NCBI GenBank assembly: GCA_947044405.1
Contig: CAMRHE010001074.1
Location: forward strand, 1 to 64,000
Origin: Leptodactylus fallax
Taxonomy: Eukaryota; Chordata; Amphibia; Anura; Leptodactylidae
Direction: 5' to 3'
Length of the DNA stretch: 64,000 nt
Part shown: one piece after another, positions 46,565 through 56,881 of the stretch
Position numbering within the stretch: the stretch's first letter is position 1
How the letters are laid out: the number at the start of each line of letters is the position of its first letter
Notes under the pieces: generated by a model
Told to the model about the DNA's origin: nothing
The model's database searches: none
Seen by the model: only the letters and a program-made list of their open reading frames with translations
Made by a program: the position numbers and the translations under genes

Positions 46565-47720
46565 TTTTGGATTGAACAAAAGCTTTTATTTGCATCCAAG
46601 TCTTATACAAAAAATAACAAGGTACTGCGACGCAGCGCATAACTGTATTACAATACCACAATTCAGTCTATATCATTCATCCTTAAGGGATGCGGCGCGG
46701 CATACGGCGACAGGAAATACATCCTAACACTACATGCTGCACTACAAACCTAACTGACATACTTTTGGTCAATGCAATAAACACAGACGAGTGACAAAAA
46801 CAGAGGGACGAGGGGGAGGGAAGGTCACAGGCCCGAAGCTTTATTGATTGACCACAACACACATGAGGGGAGGACAGGCAATGCAAGAAATAATATACTT
46901 CCTATACTACCACTACTTCCTACCCTGGCAATAACTAACACATTTTAGGGGGGGACAGGTAAATACAAGAAATAATATACTTCCTATACTACCACTACTT
47001 CCTACCCTAACTCTAAACAAAATGGTTAAACGGCAAAAGCATCAAACATGTGATGGGATGGGGAAGAGGAAAGAGGGAAAGGGGAGGGGATGATCACAGG
47101 CCCGAAGCTTTATTTGAGTAACACGACAGACATGAAGGGAGGATGGGGAAGGGAAAAAACAGACGTCGCCGAAGACTCAGTCCTCTTCTCCCTCCTCTTC
47201 ACCGGCCAGGCTATCCAGAATGGCATAGTCCCGCTGCAGGCTGCGGATCAGCCTGCAACAATCCTGAAAAGTGATGTCCTCTCTTCGCAAAGTCAGTCCT
47301 TTTCTGGCGAACCAGATAGCGTCCTTGAAACAGTTCACAAGTCGCCAGGCCTCCAGAATGTCACTCTCTCTGTGAGTCCCCTGGAAGAGCCCATACAATA
47401 CCGCGTGGTACGTCAGGCCCCTCCTGGGTACACAGTCCTCAAAGTCATCTTCCAGCTCGTCCAACAGGCCTTGAGCAAAAGGGCACTCCCAAAAGACGTG
47501 CAAAGATGTTTCCTCCTTGTAGGGGCACCGTGGGCAGTACCTCGTCTTGCTCAAGTTGCGGGCATGCATGAACGACCTGAGGGGCAGCCCCCCTCGGATA
47601 GCCATCCACGACAGATCCTTGTGCCCGTTGGTCAGCAGACGTGAAGAGACGTTCTCCCAAACGACCTTCGTGGCGTCCGCTGTGAGTCCTGGAACCTCCT
47701 CCATGCCATCCCTAGCTCGG
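46565..47720 (-). mobile_element. Tx1-like LINE, 5'-truncated, with 20-bp TSD
   Basis: 1156 bp flanked by an identical 20-mer (46545-46564 and 47721-47740, beginning ATCTGCATAC and ending CGCTGTTT). The 3' end is on the left, with a short A tail on the minus strand. The 3' UTR (46565-47176) contains two tandem copies of an approximately 266-bp block: AGGCCCGAAGCTTTATT at 46830 and 47098, and ATACTTCCTATACTACC at 46895 and 46977. Long target duplication and 5' truncation are standard for LINE retrotransposition. Confidence 0.85.
47177..47720 (-). pseudogene. LINE ORF2 C-terminus with zinc-binding RVT domain
   Basis: Minus-strand reading WENVSSRLLTNGHKDLSW, IRGGLPLRSFMHARNL, then CPRC...HVFWEC (C-x2-C-x8-H-x4-C), the zf-RVT module found after the reverse transcriptase of Tx1-like and related LINEs. 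It continues to an acidic end EEEGEED and stops at 47177. The frame is open over the surviving part, but the endonuclease and RT domains are lost by 5' truncation. The Tx1-like label is from overall resemblance. Confidence 0.75.
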
Positions 47721-47721
47721 A

Positions 47722-47768
47722 TCTGCATACAGCGCTGTTTCAGGACTTTTGTCCCTCATCAGTACAGA
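47722..47768 (-). ncRNA. Type I hammerhead ribozyme
   Basis: Minus strand, 5' to 3': stem I strand TCTGTA (47768-47763), core CTGATGA (47762-47756), stem II GGGAC, loop AAAA, GTCCT (47755-47742), core GAAA (47741-47738), minimal stem III CAGC/GCTG (47737-47730), then T and A, then stem I strand TGCAGA (47727-47722). All invariant core bases are present. The cleavage triplet is GTA, with the cut expected between 47728 and 47727. Stem I pairs over 6 bp with one G-U, stem II over 5 bp with one G-U. The very short stem III is typical of Penelope and retrozyme ribozymes. It should self-cleave the repeat's transcript into unit lengths. Confidence 0.88.
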
Positions 47769-47898
47769 GCAAAGTGAACTGGCTGGCTTTGTGGGAGGCA
47801 ATGAGTGGGTTAGGGACAAGAATCTCTCACATTGAGGAGAGCGCCAGTGAAGGTGTGTAGAGCTTGAATTGCCTTTTGCCCTCTACTTAGCATCTACA

Positions 47899-47983
47899 TA
47901 TCACAAGGCATTATGGGAAAGGAGCTGGGAGCTCATGCGCCCTCTGTTGGATGTAACAGATCCTCAATTTGCTTTTGACTCAC

Positions 47984-47984
<1 letters not shown>
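47899..47984. repeat. 86-bp direct repeat, right copy
   Basis: Second copy of the repeat at 46413-46498. It runs directly into (TATC)n at 47985. Confidence 0.9.
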
Positions 47985-48023
<39 letters not shown>

Positions 48024-48024
<1 letters not shown>

Positions 48025-48180
48025 ATAGATTGTAAGGTCTTGTGGGCAGGGCCCTCCATCCCACTGTGCCAGTGGTCACTGTCAGTATTATGTTTGTTTT
48101 GTATATTTTGTGTACTGTATGTAAACCCTCTAATGTAAAGCACCATGGAATTAATGGTGCTATATAAATAATAATAACAA
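48024..48180 (+). mobile_element. CR1/L2-type LINE 3' end, plus strand
   Basis: Same 3' UTR as 6153-6345 and 51386-51530 but on the plus strand: GATTGTAAG...GGGCAGGGCCC, GTATATTTTGTGTAC, then CACCATGG and a (AATA)n/(ATAATA) tail. It has a single copy of the terminal CCATGG segment. It lies between two (TATC)n tracts. Confidence 0.75.
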
Positions 48181-48403
48181 TAATAATTAACTATCTATCT
48201 ATCTATCTATCTATCTAACTAGTAACAAAAAGTCTAAAGCAGCACATCAAATCCAAAGTATGGGTACAAATCCAGAGGAAGTTGGCTACCTCCCAAATAT
48301 ATATAAAAGAGACTTCAACAAGTCATCCCAAGGCGACGTTTTGGTCCCAATCTGGAAACTTTCTCTAATAATCTGTCTGTGTATCTATCTACCTACCTCA
48401 TAT

Positions 48404-48448
<45 letters not shown>

Positions 48449-48630
48449 TTATCTATCTATTATTTATTAAAAATTAATAGTTGTTTATGATTTATAACAT
48501 TTTTTTTGCATTTTTCTAATACAATAATAATTATAAAATAATATACAACCATACAAAAATACAATAATAAGAAATCTAAATATAAAAAAATCCATATCTA
48601 TCTATCTTTCTATCTATCTATCTATCAATT
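48181..48630. repeat. (TATC)n cluster with AT-rich repeat, copy 2
   Basis: (TATC)n tracts at about 48191-48221, 48395-48465 and 48594-48630. The segment 48465-48597 is the second copy of the AT-rich repeat at 46214-46372. The piece 48222-48390 (AAGGCGACGTTTTGGTCCC) resembles degenerate Penelope/hammerhead repeat sequence. Confidence 0.6.
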
Positions 48631-49470
48631 TATTTATCCATCCAATATATCTTTTACAAACTATAATATATTGAACTATGAAAATAAATATAATGTAATT
48701 TATTATATGATGTATTCAGGTAAAATATAGATCTTATTAGAATGCATTGTAGACAATAGTTATTGTACTTGACAAAAGTATTTGGCTCTATGAGTGTTTG
48801 CACTGTTTGAGGTTGCCCTTTCAGTTCTTTGAAGGCTTCTGGTCTTCTGGGGATTTGATAAAGGGCCATTTCACCCCAGCCATAACCACTTTCTTCACTT
48901 TGTCAACATGTTCAATGTTTAAAGCAGGAAGTGTAGATAACAAGTGACACTTCACTCCAAACAGCTGGTCAATTCTCCCATGCCGAACCTACCTGGAAAA
49001 TAAACGCTTAAAAGAAACAAAATAAACACTGACCATGTTAAACAAAGCATTCTTCATCCAAGCCATAGAAAATCCTCTCCAGTCAACAAGTGCTTCATAG
49101 CAAAACTAGAGATTACATTCCAGTAGGGCCAGGGTATGATTTCATAGACATTAATCATGTCAGCCCTGGAAGCATTACAAAAATCCCTATATTACTTGCC
49201 TGATAAAAACATAATAAAATACATAAAAAAATTTAAAAAATCTAAGGAAGACATATTCTTCTTCAGTTTATTTTAATCACTGCATACCAATAATTATATT
49301 TTTTTACTTTTCTTTTACTGTGGGCGTACAAGGGCTTTTATTTTTGCAGAATGAATTGTATTTTTTGACTTATGATTACATCAATACTAAATATACTTAG
49401 TTACCTTGACTTGCTGAGCTGCACTTTCTATTTGCTAGGCAACATTTTTTATTTATTTTATATTTTAGCT
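48631..49470. other. Intergenic, nothing recognised
   Basis: AT-rich, no recognised genes or elements. Confidence 0.4.
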
Positions 49471-49703
49471 TACTTATATAGCGGCATCATATTCTGCAGT
49501 GCTTTTACATACATTGTCAGTCAGTGTCCCATACAGGGCTCACAATATACATTTCCCTATCAGTATGTCTTTGGAGCGTGGGAGGAAACCCACACAAACA
49601 GAGAACATACAAACTCCTTACAGATGTGGCCCTTGGCAGGATTCAAACCTAGGACTCCAGCGCTGCAAGGCTGCAATGATAACCACAGAGTGACTGTGCT
49701 GCT
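49471..49703 (-). mobile_element. tRNA-derived SINE, minus strand
   Basis: On the minus strand it begins GCAGCACAGTCACTCTGTGG (degenerate A box) and has a B box GGTTTGAATCC at 49649-49639. It continues through GTTTGTATGTTCTC and GGGTTTCCTCC, ending in an ATATAAGT tail. Pol III boxes in this spacing indicate a tRNA-type SINE head. I know this repeat as common in fish and amphibians. Confidence 0.65.
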
Positions 49704-49958
49704 CATACATGATGACATTTCATCTATAGGGATAGCAAATAACTAAAGTGAAATGACAAAATGACACTATAGATGGCATGTGATCATGGTGGCCCACCAA
49801 TTACGCTCTTGGGATGTGTTGCCCTTATAGACCCTTCATTATGTCATCCATTAAACAGGAGGAGTACTAGGTATTAACCCATATTCAATACAAACGACCA
49901 CAGATATTATTGTTACCCTATTCATCGACCAAGACCAGCAGGAATATTAGGCATATAT
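49704..49958. other. Intergenic, nothing recognised
   Basis: No features recognised. Confidence 0.4.
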
Positions 49959-50144
49959 AGATGTAGAGTTAACCCGAACTTCTGCAACTGGTTAAACTGC
50001 TGTAGCGTGATATCTTATCACAAAAAAACTCTGAAAAGTCACTGGAAAATGTTTTTCCAATCACTTTTTATTGTTTTTTGCTGTTTATGTCACACTGCAG
50101 CAGTTTAACCAATTGTAGAAGTTCGGGTTAACTCTGCTACATCT
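49959..50144. mobile_element. MITE with AGATGTAG..AGTTAACCC ends
   Basis: 186 bp. Terminal inverted repeats of about 45 bp: AGATGTAGAGTTAACCCGAA at left, TTCGGGTTAACTCTGCTACA then TCT at right, pairing on through GGTTAAACTGCTG. Non-coding. Confidence 0.75.
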
Positions 50145-50289
50145 GTATCTCTAACCATTCTAGACCACTATCCATATAACCAACAATACTATCAAAGACT
50201 CATATACCCCTACCAATTTTAAAAGCGACTATGATATTGATTTCTGTGTTTTTTTTCACTACTTACCAAGCACAGCACCATACAATGTA

Positions 50290-50364
50290 CATTATTATTA
50301 TTATTATTATTATTAATATTATTATAATATACATCAAAATACATTATTATTATTATTATTTATT
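50290..50364. repeat. (ATT)n microsatellite
   Basis: Two ATT tracts (about 50290-50325 and 50342-50362) with a short break. In structure this is the A-rich tail of the minus-strand LINE 3' end that ends the array to its right. Confidence 0.8.
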
Positions 50365-50365
50365 T

Positions 50366-51385
50366 TTAGAGCACCATTAATCCCTTGGTGCTGTACATTA
50401 TTATATTAATTCCATGGTGCTCTGTACATTATTATATTAATCCCAAGGTACTGTACATTATTACATTAATTCCATTATGCTGTACATTATTATATTAATC
50501 CCATGTTGCTGTACATTATTATATTAATTCCACGGTGTCGTACGTTATTATATTAATCCCACAATGTTGTACATATTATGTTAATCTCATGGTGCTCTGT
50601 ACATTATTATATTAATTCCATGGTGCTCTATATTATTATATTAATCCCATGGTACTGTACATTATTATATTAATTCCATGGTGCTGCATATTATTATATT
50701 AATCCCATGGTACTGTACATTATTATATTAAGTCCATGATGCTGTATATTATTATATTAATTCCATGATGCTGTGCATTATTATATTAATTCCATGGTGC
50801 TCTGTACATTATTATATTAATCCCATGGTGCTGTACATTATTATATTAATCCCATGTTGCTGTACATTGTTATATTAATTCCACAGTGTTATACAGTACA
50901 TTAGAATATTAAGTCCATGGTGCTCTGTAAATTATTATATTAATCCCATGGGGCTGTACATTATTGTATTAATCCCATGGGGCTGTACATTATTATATTA
51001 ATTCCATTTGCTGTACATTATTATATTAATTCCATGGTCTTGTATGTTATTATATTAATTCCATGGTTCTGTATATTATTATATTAAATCCATGGTGCTC
51101 TGTGCATTATTATATTAATCCCATGGTGCTGTACATTATTATATTAATTCCATGGTGTTGTACATTATTATGTTAATTCCATGGTGCTCTGTACATTATT
51201 ATATTAATCCCATTGTGCTGTATAATATTATATTAATCCCACGGTGCTCTGTACATTATTATATTAATCCCATGGTGCTGTACATTATTATATTAATTCC
51301 ATGGTGCTGTACATTATTATATTAATCCCATGGTGCTCTGTACATTATTATATTAATCCCATGGTGCTGTACATTATTATATTTA
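50366..51385. repeat. 29-31-bp minisatellite of LINE-tail origin, about 34 copies
   Basis: Units TGTACATTATTATATTAAT followed by CCCATGGTGC or TCCATGGTGC, 29 bp, or 31 bp when CT is inserted before GTACA. Many point variants. The same 29-bp segment exists as one extra copy in the LINE tail at about 6205-6240. Here it is bracketed by the LINE's ATT tail on the left and its 3' UTR on the right. Confidence 0.92.
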
Positions 51386-51530
51386 TTCAATCGGACTGTA
51401 CATTTGAGTTTATACACAATACATAAAAAATACATAAAATGCAAAAAACAAGTACAATACTAACAGTGACCAACTGGTACAGTGGGATAGAGGGCCCTGC
51501 CTGTAAGGGCTTACAATCTATGAGTATGGC
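51386..51530 (-). mobile_element. CR1/L2-type LINE 3' end next to the minisatellite
   Basis: Matches 6250-6345 (AATACTAACAGTGACCAACT, GGGATAGAGGGCCCTGCC, GGCTTACAATCTATGAG). It is the non-expanded remainder of the LINE copy whose terminal segment became the array at 50366-51385. Confidence 0.8.
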
Positions 51531-52431
51531 TTTGTGACCAATGGATGTGATGTCACTGGTCTGAGAATTAGAATTGGAACTCAATATCATAATTCTGAGA
51601 AACCCTTTTAAGTAGTACATGAATAAAATATACCAAATAAGTATAAGGGAAATTTAGTGTTGACAATACCAAAACTGTCAATCCTGTATATTCACTTGGC
51701 CTTCACTGTATAGTCAGGTCAGTGTCAGTCTGCTGTGGAAAGCTTTAATATGGCGCTGTACAAATATCCATATGGTAGCAAATGAAGTGCCTGCGGTTTT
51801 ATAGCACAGAGCGGCAAGGACACAGTGTACCTGCAAAGAGACTCCATGTACAAGGCTCTATCTTATTATGGATTGTACCTGGGAATAATAAGATACAATA
51901 TTGCACACAATTGCGCGATTTTATGGCATATTGTTCAATAAACAATGAACAATGCAACTGAACATGAAATAATAAGCGTTTTACTCTTAGTACATTAAGT
52001 TCAGACTAATGTGTGTTGTACACATTATTAGATCTCATGCCGTGAGGCCAGAGAACAATCATACTGCATTGAACATGTCAGCTCCAGGATTGATTTTCAT
52101 ATACAGAGCCTGAATAGTCAATTTCCTATTAAATCAAACAGTGACTGGGAGAATTATGAGAAGCAGCAACTTCAAAGAGAGCTATTTGTCATGTTTCATA
52201 CCTCAGACGTACTGTAGCTAGTGGGACTTGTCTTCTGAAAAGGCTTTGTGACTAGATGTTCTCCTTAGAGGAACATCAATGGGTAAGCGTCGCTGTCGTA
52301 AACCAGAAAGTCAAGAAAAACGGGAACCGACATTTGTCTCACACCTCTATTATCTGTAGGATCAAATAAAGTTGTACATAAAATTGCACCTTATTTTTAC
52401 AAGTGAAATGTGTCCCCAAAACCTTCAATGT
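51531..52431. other. Intergenic, nothing recognised
   Basis: No coding or repeat features recognised. Confidence 0.4.
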
Positions 52432-52731
52432 AAAGGTCATACACATTAGATCAATGTCGGCTGAACCCAACGATTCCGGTAGCGTTGGCCAACCATCTAT
52501 TGTGTATGGTAGACTCCTCCAGCATACATTTCCATTCCCATTTCTTTTGGTCTCAGTGGCGATAAGCTACCACCAGAGGTGTCCTGCAATGACTTACTTG
52601 ACTCTACTATTTTAGAGCACATGCACACTTGGCCAAACCAAACATACCTACTGTAAATATGGGGAGATCAGGAGACAAAACTATTGGCCAAACTAAAGTT
52701 TGGCTGAAAGCTATTAAAAATGTATGGCCCA
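52432..52731. mobile_element. Possible MITE (family Z)
   Basis: Left end GGTCATACACATTAGATCAA then GTCGGCTGAA. The right end in inverse is GGCCATACATTTTTAATAGC then TTTCAGCCAAA, a loose inverted repeat of about 30 bp. Non-coding. Confidence 0.45.
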
Positions 52732-53020
52732 TGACACTGTATAATCTACAGCAATAGGGAATAATAGTAACTTGGTCAACAGAAGAGATAGTGGCAATAA
52801 TCTAGGATTAGAGTGTCATGTAGGCAAGTCCTAATATAGAATTCAGCACAGCCTGTCCCAGATTGTAAACTTTCCAAATGTCAGAAACAGGCCTAGCAGT
52901 TAGGATGTGCAGGTCTGGGATGTCAGAGTAATGTCTCCACATGAAACCATAAAACTTGCCTTAAAGAGGACCTTTCACACCCTCTGGCTGGAACCCACTG
53001 TAGTATATATAGCTAGAAAG

Positions 53021-53731
53021 CAGAAGAGGCCGGACTGAGGACGCAGGCTAGGGGAAGGCCTCACATGACGTGGGCCCGAGCGGACTGCAGCCATTGGCAG
53101 AGCAGAGGAGAAGTAGGGTAGGGGGGTACTAGGGGCGGTGATCCGCGGGGGTTTAAAAGGAGAAGCCCGCGAAAATGAAGCAGTCGCGTGGGGAGAAGAG
53201 TGGGACAGTAGATCTCCCGCCCTCCCTCCCCTTTTAGTATGGCTCTGGGGGTTTTACGGTCAGAGCAGGGGGCAGGGAAAGTCACGGCAGCGTGGCGGGG
53301 GGTCCTCGGAGTTGGAGACAAAGGATGTGGATGGCTGGTTGGGGGGGGAGCTCATAAGGCTCTGGACTCCCCAAAAGGAATAGCTTGGCTATGTGCGGTT
53401 TTAGCTGGCCTGAGAGCGGGGATCTTGTAAGTTGAAGATCCTTCACCCTGGTGGGGTGATTTGGTGCCTCCGAGCTGGGCTTACGGCTGGAGGTAAACAA
53501 TTTAACGGGATATAAAGGTTAGGCCAGAATGTGGGCTCCGAGGACCTCCTTGTCAAAAGAGTTAGAGTGGGGAACTGGCGATTGGTTTATATATGGTTTA
53601 CAATGTTTATATGTATGTTTGTTAATAAAATGGCTGCTGTGGCCAATTCATTCCAACTACGGTGTCAAGTCTCATTTTTACAGGTGAAGTGGTTGGGAGA
53701 TTGGTGGAAGGACTGAGCGATACCGCGTCAT
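53021..53731 (+). other. GC-rich insertion, possible solo LTR
   Basis: A distinctly GC-rich 710-bp block appears to split a miniature element (TTAAAGAGGACCTTTCAC left at about 52962; GACAGTTTACTGAATTCAGC right at about 53732). It has a TTTAAAAGG TATA-like box near 53152 and AATAAA near 53625, as in an LTR. No clear target duplication. The long open frames here are a by-product of GC content. Confidence 0.35.
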
Positions 53732-53779
53732 GACAGTTTACTGAATTCAGCTTTCCCAATGTGCCCCCGGGTGCTGGAG

Positions 53780-55364
53780 ATATCGGTGCTGTTGACTATG
53801 TAATCGTGGTTGTTAGTGGCAGGTGCCTGCTGTATAATACTGACGAATGACACAAAGGACGCATAGTATGTACAGGGATTATCCAGATGGCACAACTCCA
53901 TTAAGAAATTCTTTTCAAGTTGAAATCTCACAGTACCTCCTACTTATTCAGTGTTTGCTCTCTGTGAAGATCTTGGGGTGTGGCTGTCAACCAGCTGCTG
54001 ACTGTTTCCCATCACAACAAGCAGAATTGTGAATGCAGCTCTGAAGTATAATACAGGATCTAGACGATTACAGGATACTTACTGTAATATATTTAAAAGT
54101 TACTAAAATTAATTTGATCCATAAGCCAATGTTGTTAGGTGAGTGTACAATTTTTTTTAGCTACTATGGTTTATCAATGCCAACCCTTCTGGCTCCAGTA
54201 AATAATTCTCTATTGAGATAGGATAGTTTCACAAAATAGTGTAGGAATATATTGTTTTAAGCCTACAATCATCACAGTGTTTAAGGAACATTACATTCAT
54301 TGTAGGTCATGATACCTATGAGCCAGCCAACACAAACACACAATCAATAGGACTTTCTGTTCGATAGAGCAATGCCCAGCCATATCACACGCTCATGAAT
54401 ACCCTTATAGAGACGGACTGATATAGGTAACATGAGCATGGGAAAAAAAAACCTCTTTAGTCGTAATTAAGACCTCTCAAGCCACTGTCAATCACCAGAA
54501 AACAGATGACAGAACTGCTTTAAGTAAATGACATTCCCCAAATGCAGGCAATCATTTCACAAAGCGGCTCTGCTTTTACAAATAATGAGTAACCCCCAAA
54601 GCTGAAAGTATTTAAGCAATTTACTCCCTGCCCCCCCTTCTCACCCTCAACCACCAAACAGGGCACCATGATTGACCATTTCACATCAGGTACATAGAAT
54701 TCGGTTCTTTACTACCAAATTTAGTGCATTCAAAGAACGGAAAAGACAAACAAGAATTTGCAAAGGAGCTGAAATTTAGAGAGATACAGAACAGATGGCC
54801 TAAAAGAGCTAAAAATATCCCGCAGCCGAGAAAATATGTCCTGAAGAATTATTGGTACATCAGGAATAACGCCTCATTATTTCAATCCAAGTTCAAAGCA
54901 GAGGAAATAAAGGAGAACTTTAACTTTAGCAGGGAAAGTCACACCACGCCGAATGATACTGCAGGATATCCTGCCCTGGACTCATTGTTTGTGCCTCTCG
55001 GTATTTGGCATTTCATTGTTATAACCTTAGAATTGAGTACATTGAATTACTAAGAATAATGACCCTTTAAATATGGGGTTCAAGTAATTGTTTATTGGGA
55101 CATTTCACTCATAGGAGATGGCGGAGAAGGAAATGGGTCTTTAAAGGGTTGGCTGAGATGTGTGATCATCTCCTCCGAGTCCTTCCGACAAACTATAAAA
55201 CATGGATTTCCGATCTCCCACTCATTTTCTTTTTTGGTAAGGAAAACAAATTGATGTAATGTTGCAAAAATAATTAGCTTGTGATTATTGTTTAATGGCC
55301 TTATATTTTATGTGTTGGAATGGGGCAAAAACTTAAAGTTATGGTGAATGAGCAATATTACGAA
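53780..55364. other. Intergenic, nothing recognised
   Basis: A 109-codon frame at 54724-55053 (plus) is unrecognised and probably chance. No element ends found. Confidence 0.4.
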
Positions 55365-55845
55365 ATTTGTTCTGATAAATATTCGTGAGGTTCGGCCATC
55401 TGGATTACTTCAGGCCGAACTTGTTCTGCATGACCCGGAAGTTCTATTATTATACTATGGGTTCTCTCTTCAGACACTAGAGTCCAGGGGAGGTGAATAC
55501 ACAAAATAACCAAGTTATACTCACCTTGCTTCACCTGTCTTGGGTGTCCTGGTCATCCAACGGTCCTCTGGCATCCTCTTACGATTTCCTCTGGATTCTG
55601 GATGACATCACACACCCTAGGGTCACCACTGAGGCCTGTGATTGGACCTCAGCGATCACGTGGGGTATGCCGACATCATGATGATTGCTGAGGCCCTATT
55701 ACAGGCCTCAGTGGTGAGTTGGGAAGCATGACCTTAGTCAGAGGCCAGAAAAAGACACTGGGGGACTGCTAGATACTGTAAGGAAGTCCAGGAAAGGTAA
55801 AGTGAGTATAATTGTTAGTTTTGTTTACTCACCACCCTGGGCCTC

Positions 55846-55892
<47 letters not shown>
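55365..55892. repeat. E-family fragment ending in (TA)n
   Basis: Contains GAGGTTCGGCCATCTGG, a decayed ATTATACTATGGG.TCTC hairpin (about 55446-55485), ATTGGACCTCAG and other E-family blocks. It ends in a (TA)n tract at 55848-55892. Boundaries unclear. Confidence 0.5.
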
Positions 55893-55898
<6 letters not shown>

Positions 55899-56881
55899 TA
55901 AATGGCCACACTTTTTTAGAGACCCCTCCCCTGCCTTTTCAGGATTGGAGTTCCCCTGTGGGTCCATATTACAATGGGAGAATTGTGCAATCTAAATGAC
56001 GTTCAATGAAGCATGGTCATCGGTACTAGACTAGCCATGCCGCTATTTCATAAACTGACAAGCGGGCAACCGTGTGCAAGTGAAAAGAGATCCTCTGAAT
56101 GTACACAACTTGTGGATGAAGGGGTCAGAGTAGGATGTTGGAATTGTTCAGGTGAACAAGCGGTGCACAGTCAAGGAAATTGTAGCTGAAAACAGTGCTG
56201 GTGCCCTCGTTTACTTACAGATGGGCTGTATCAGCAGACGACCAGTTTAAGGGCTATTGTTTTCTGAGAGAGAAAGTGTGATAGGTCAGTTCCTTACAAA
56301 GTGGTGAGGGGGCAGAGGTCGAAATGGGACCTCTTTTGGTGCAGAGTGACACCACCACGTCCTTAAATATATAGGACAAAAAGACTAGATGTTTCTTGTA
56401 TTGCCCAGCCCAAACCCTTTTTTGCTACAGTAGATGTGTAAGGCCAGTGAATACAGGATTCCTGCACTGATTCTCACCACCATTATCTTACCTTTGATTT
56501 TTTTTGTGTGTTAAAAAGCAGAAAATTTTATAAAATAAAAAAGCAATATTCACCTCTTAACACCTCCTCGATCCTGCGCAAACTCTGGGCCCTCTTCGTT
56601 TACAAGCGAACTCCATGTGACAACTACACCTCATGAGTGACTTCAGCCGTACTACTGACCTTATGGCTCCCTTCGGTAAGAAGAGAAGTAGCCCACCCAC
56701 AACACCCACTATCTACCACTACATAATAATGCATCTATTATATGCAGTAGTGTTGTCCTTGAGACAGAAGTGCTTCATATTTTACACCAAATAATATTCT
56801 ATATACTGAGTCACTCCATAGATTTCTATAGGATAACAGAATTAAATAATATGAAAAACCTGAAAGATAATAATAAAAGAC
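55893..56881. other. Intergenic, nothing recognised
   Basis: No gene recognised. Ends at the LTR of copy B; the bases next to the LTR are AAGAC. Confidence 0.4.

Larger units (their letters stand above)
46413..47984 (-). mobile_element. Hammerhead-bearing tandem repeat (retrozyme/Penelope type), split by a LINE
   Basis: Bounded on both sides by (TATC)n. An 86-bp direct repeat, starting TATCACAAGGCATTATGGG, lies at 46413-46498 and 47899-47984 with one mismatch. Taking out the LINE and one copy of its target duplication (46565-47740) leaves about 396 bp, that is 1.28 copies of a 310-bp unit with a hammerhead ribozyme between the repeats. Tandem units with one ribozyme per unit are the structure of retrozymes and Penelope pseudo-LTRs. 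The family assignment is inference; repeat and ribozyme are seen directly. Confidence 0.7.

Noticed and set aside
53061..53500. Several overlapping frames in a GC-rich block
   Set aside because: High GC lowers stop frequency; no conserved domain. Treated as a possible LTR instead.
54724..55053. 109-codon frame, plus strand
   Set aside because: Matches no family I recognise, low-complexity residue use, no splice or promoter context; likely chance.
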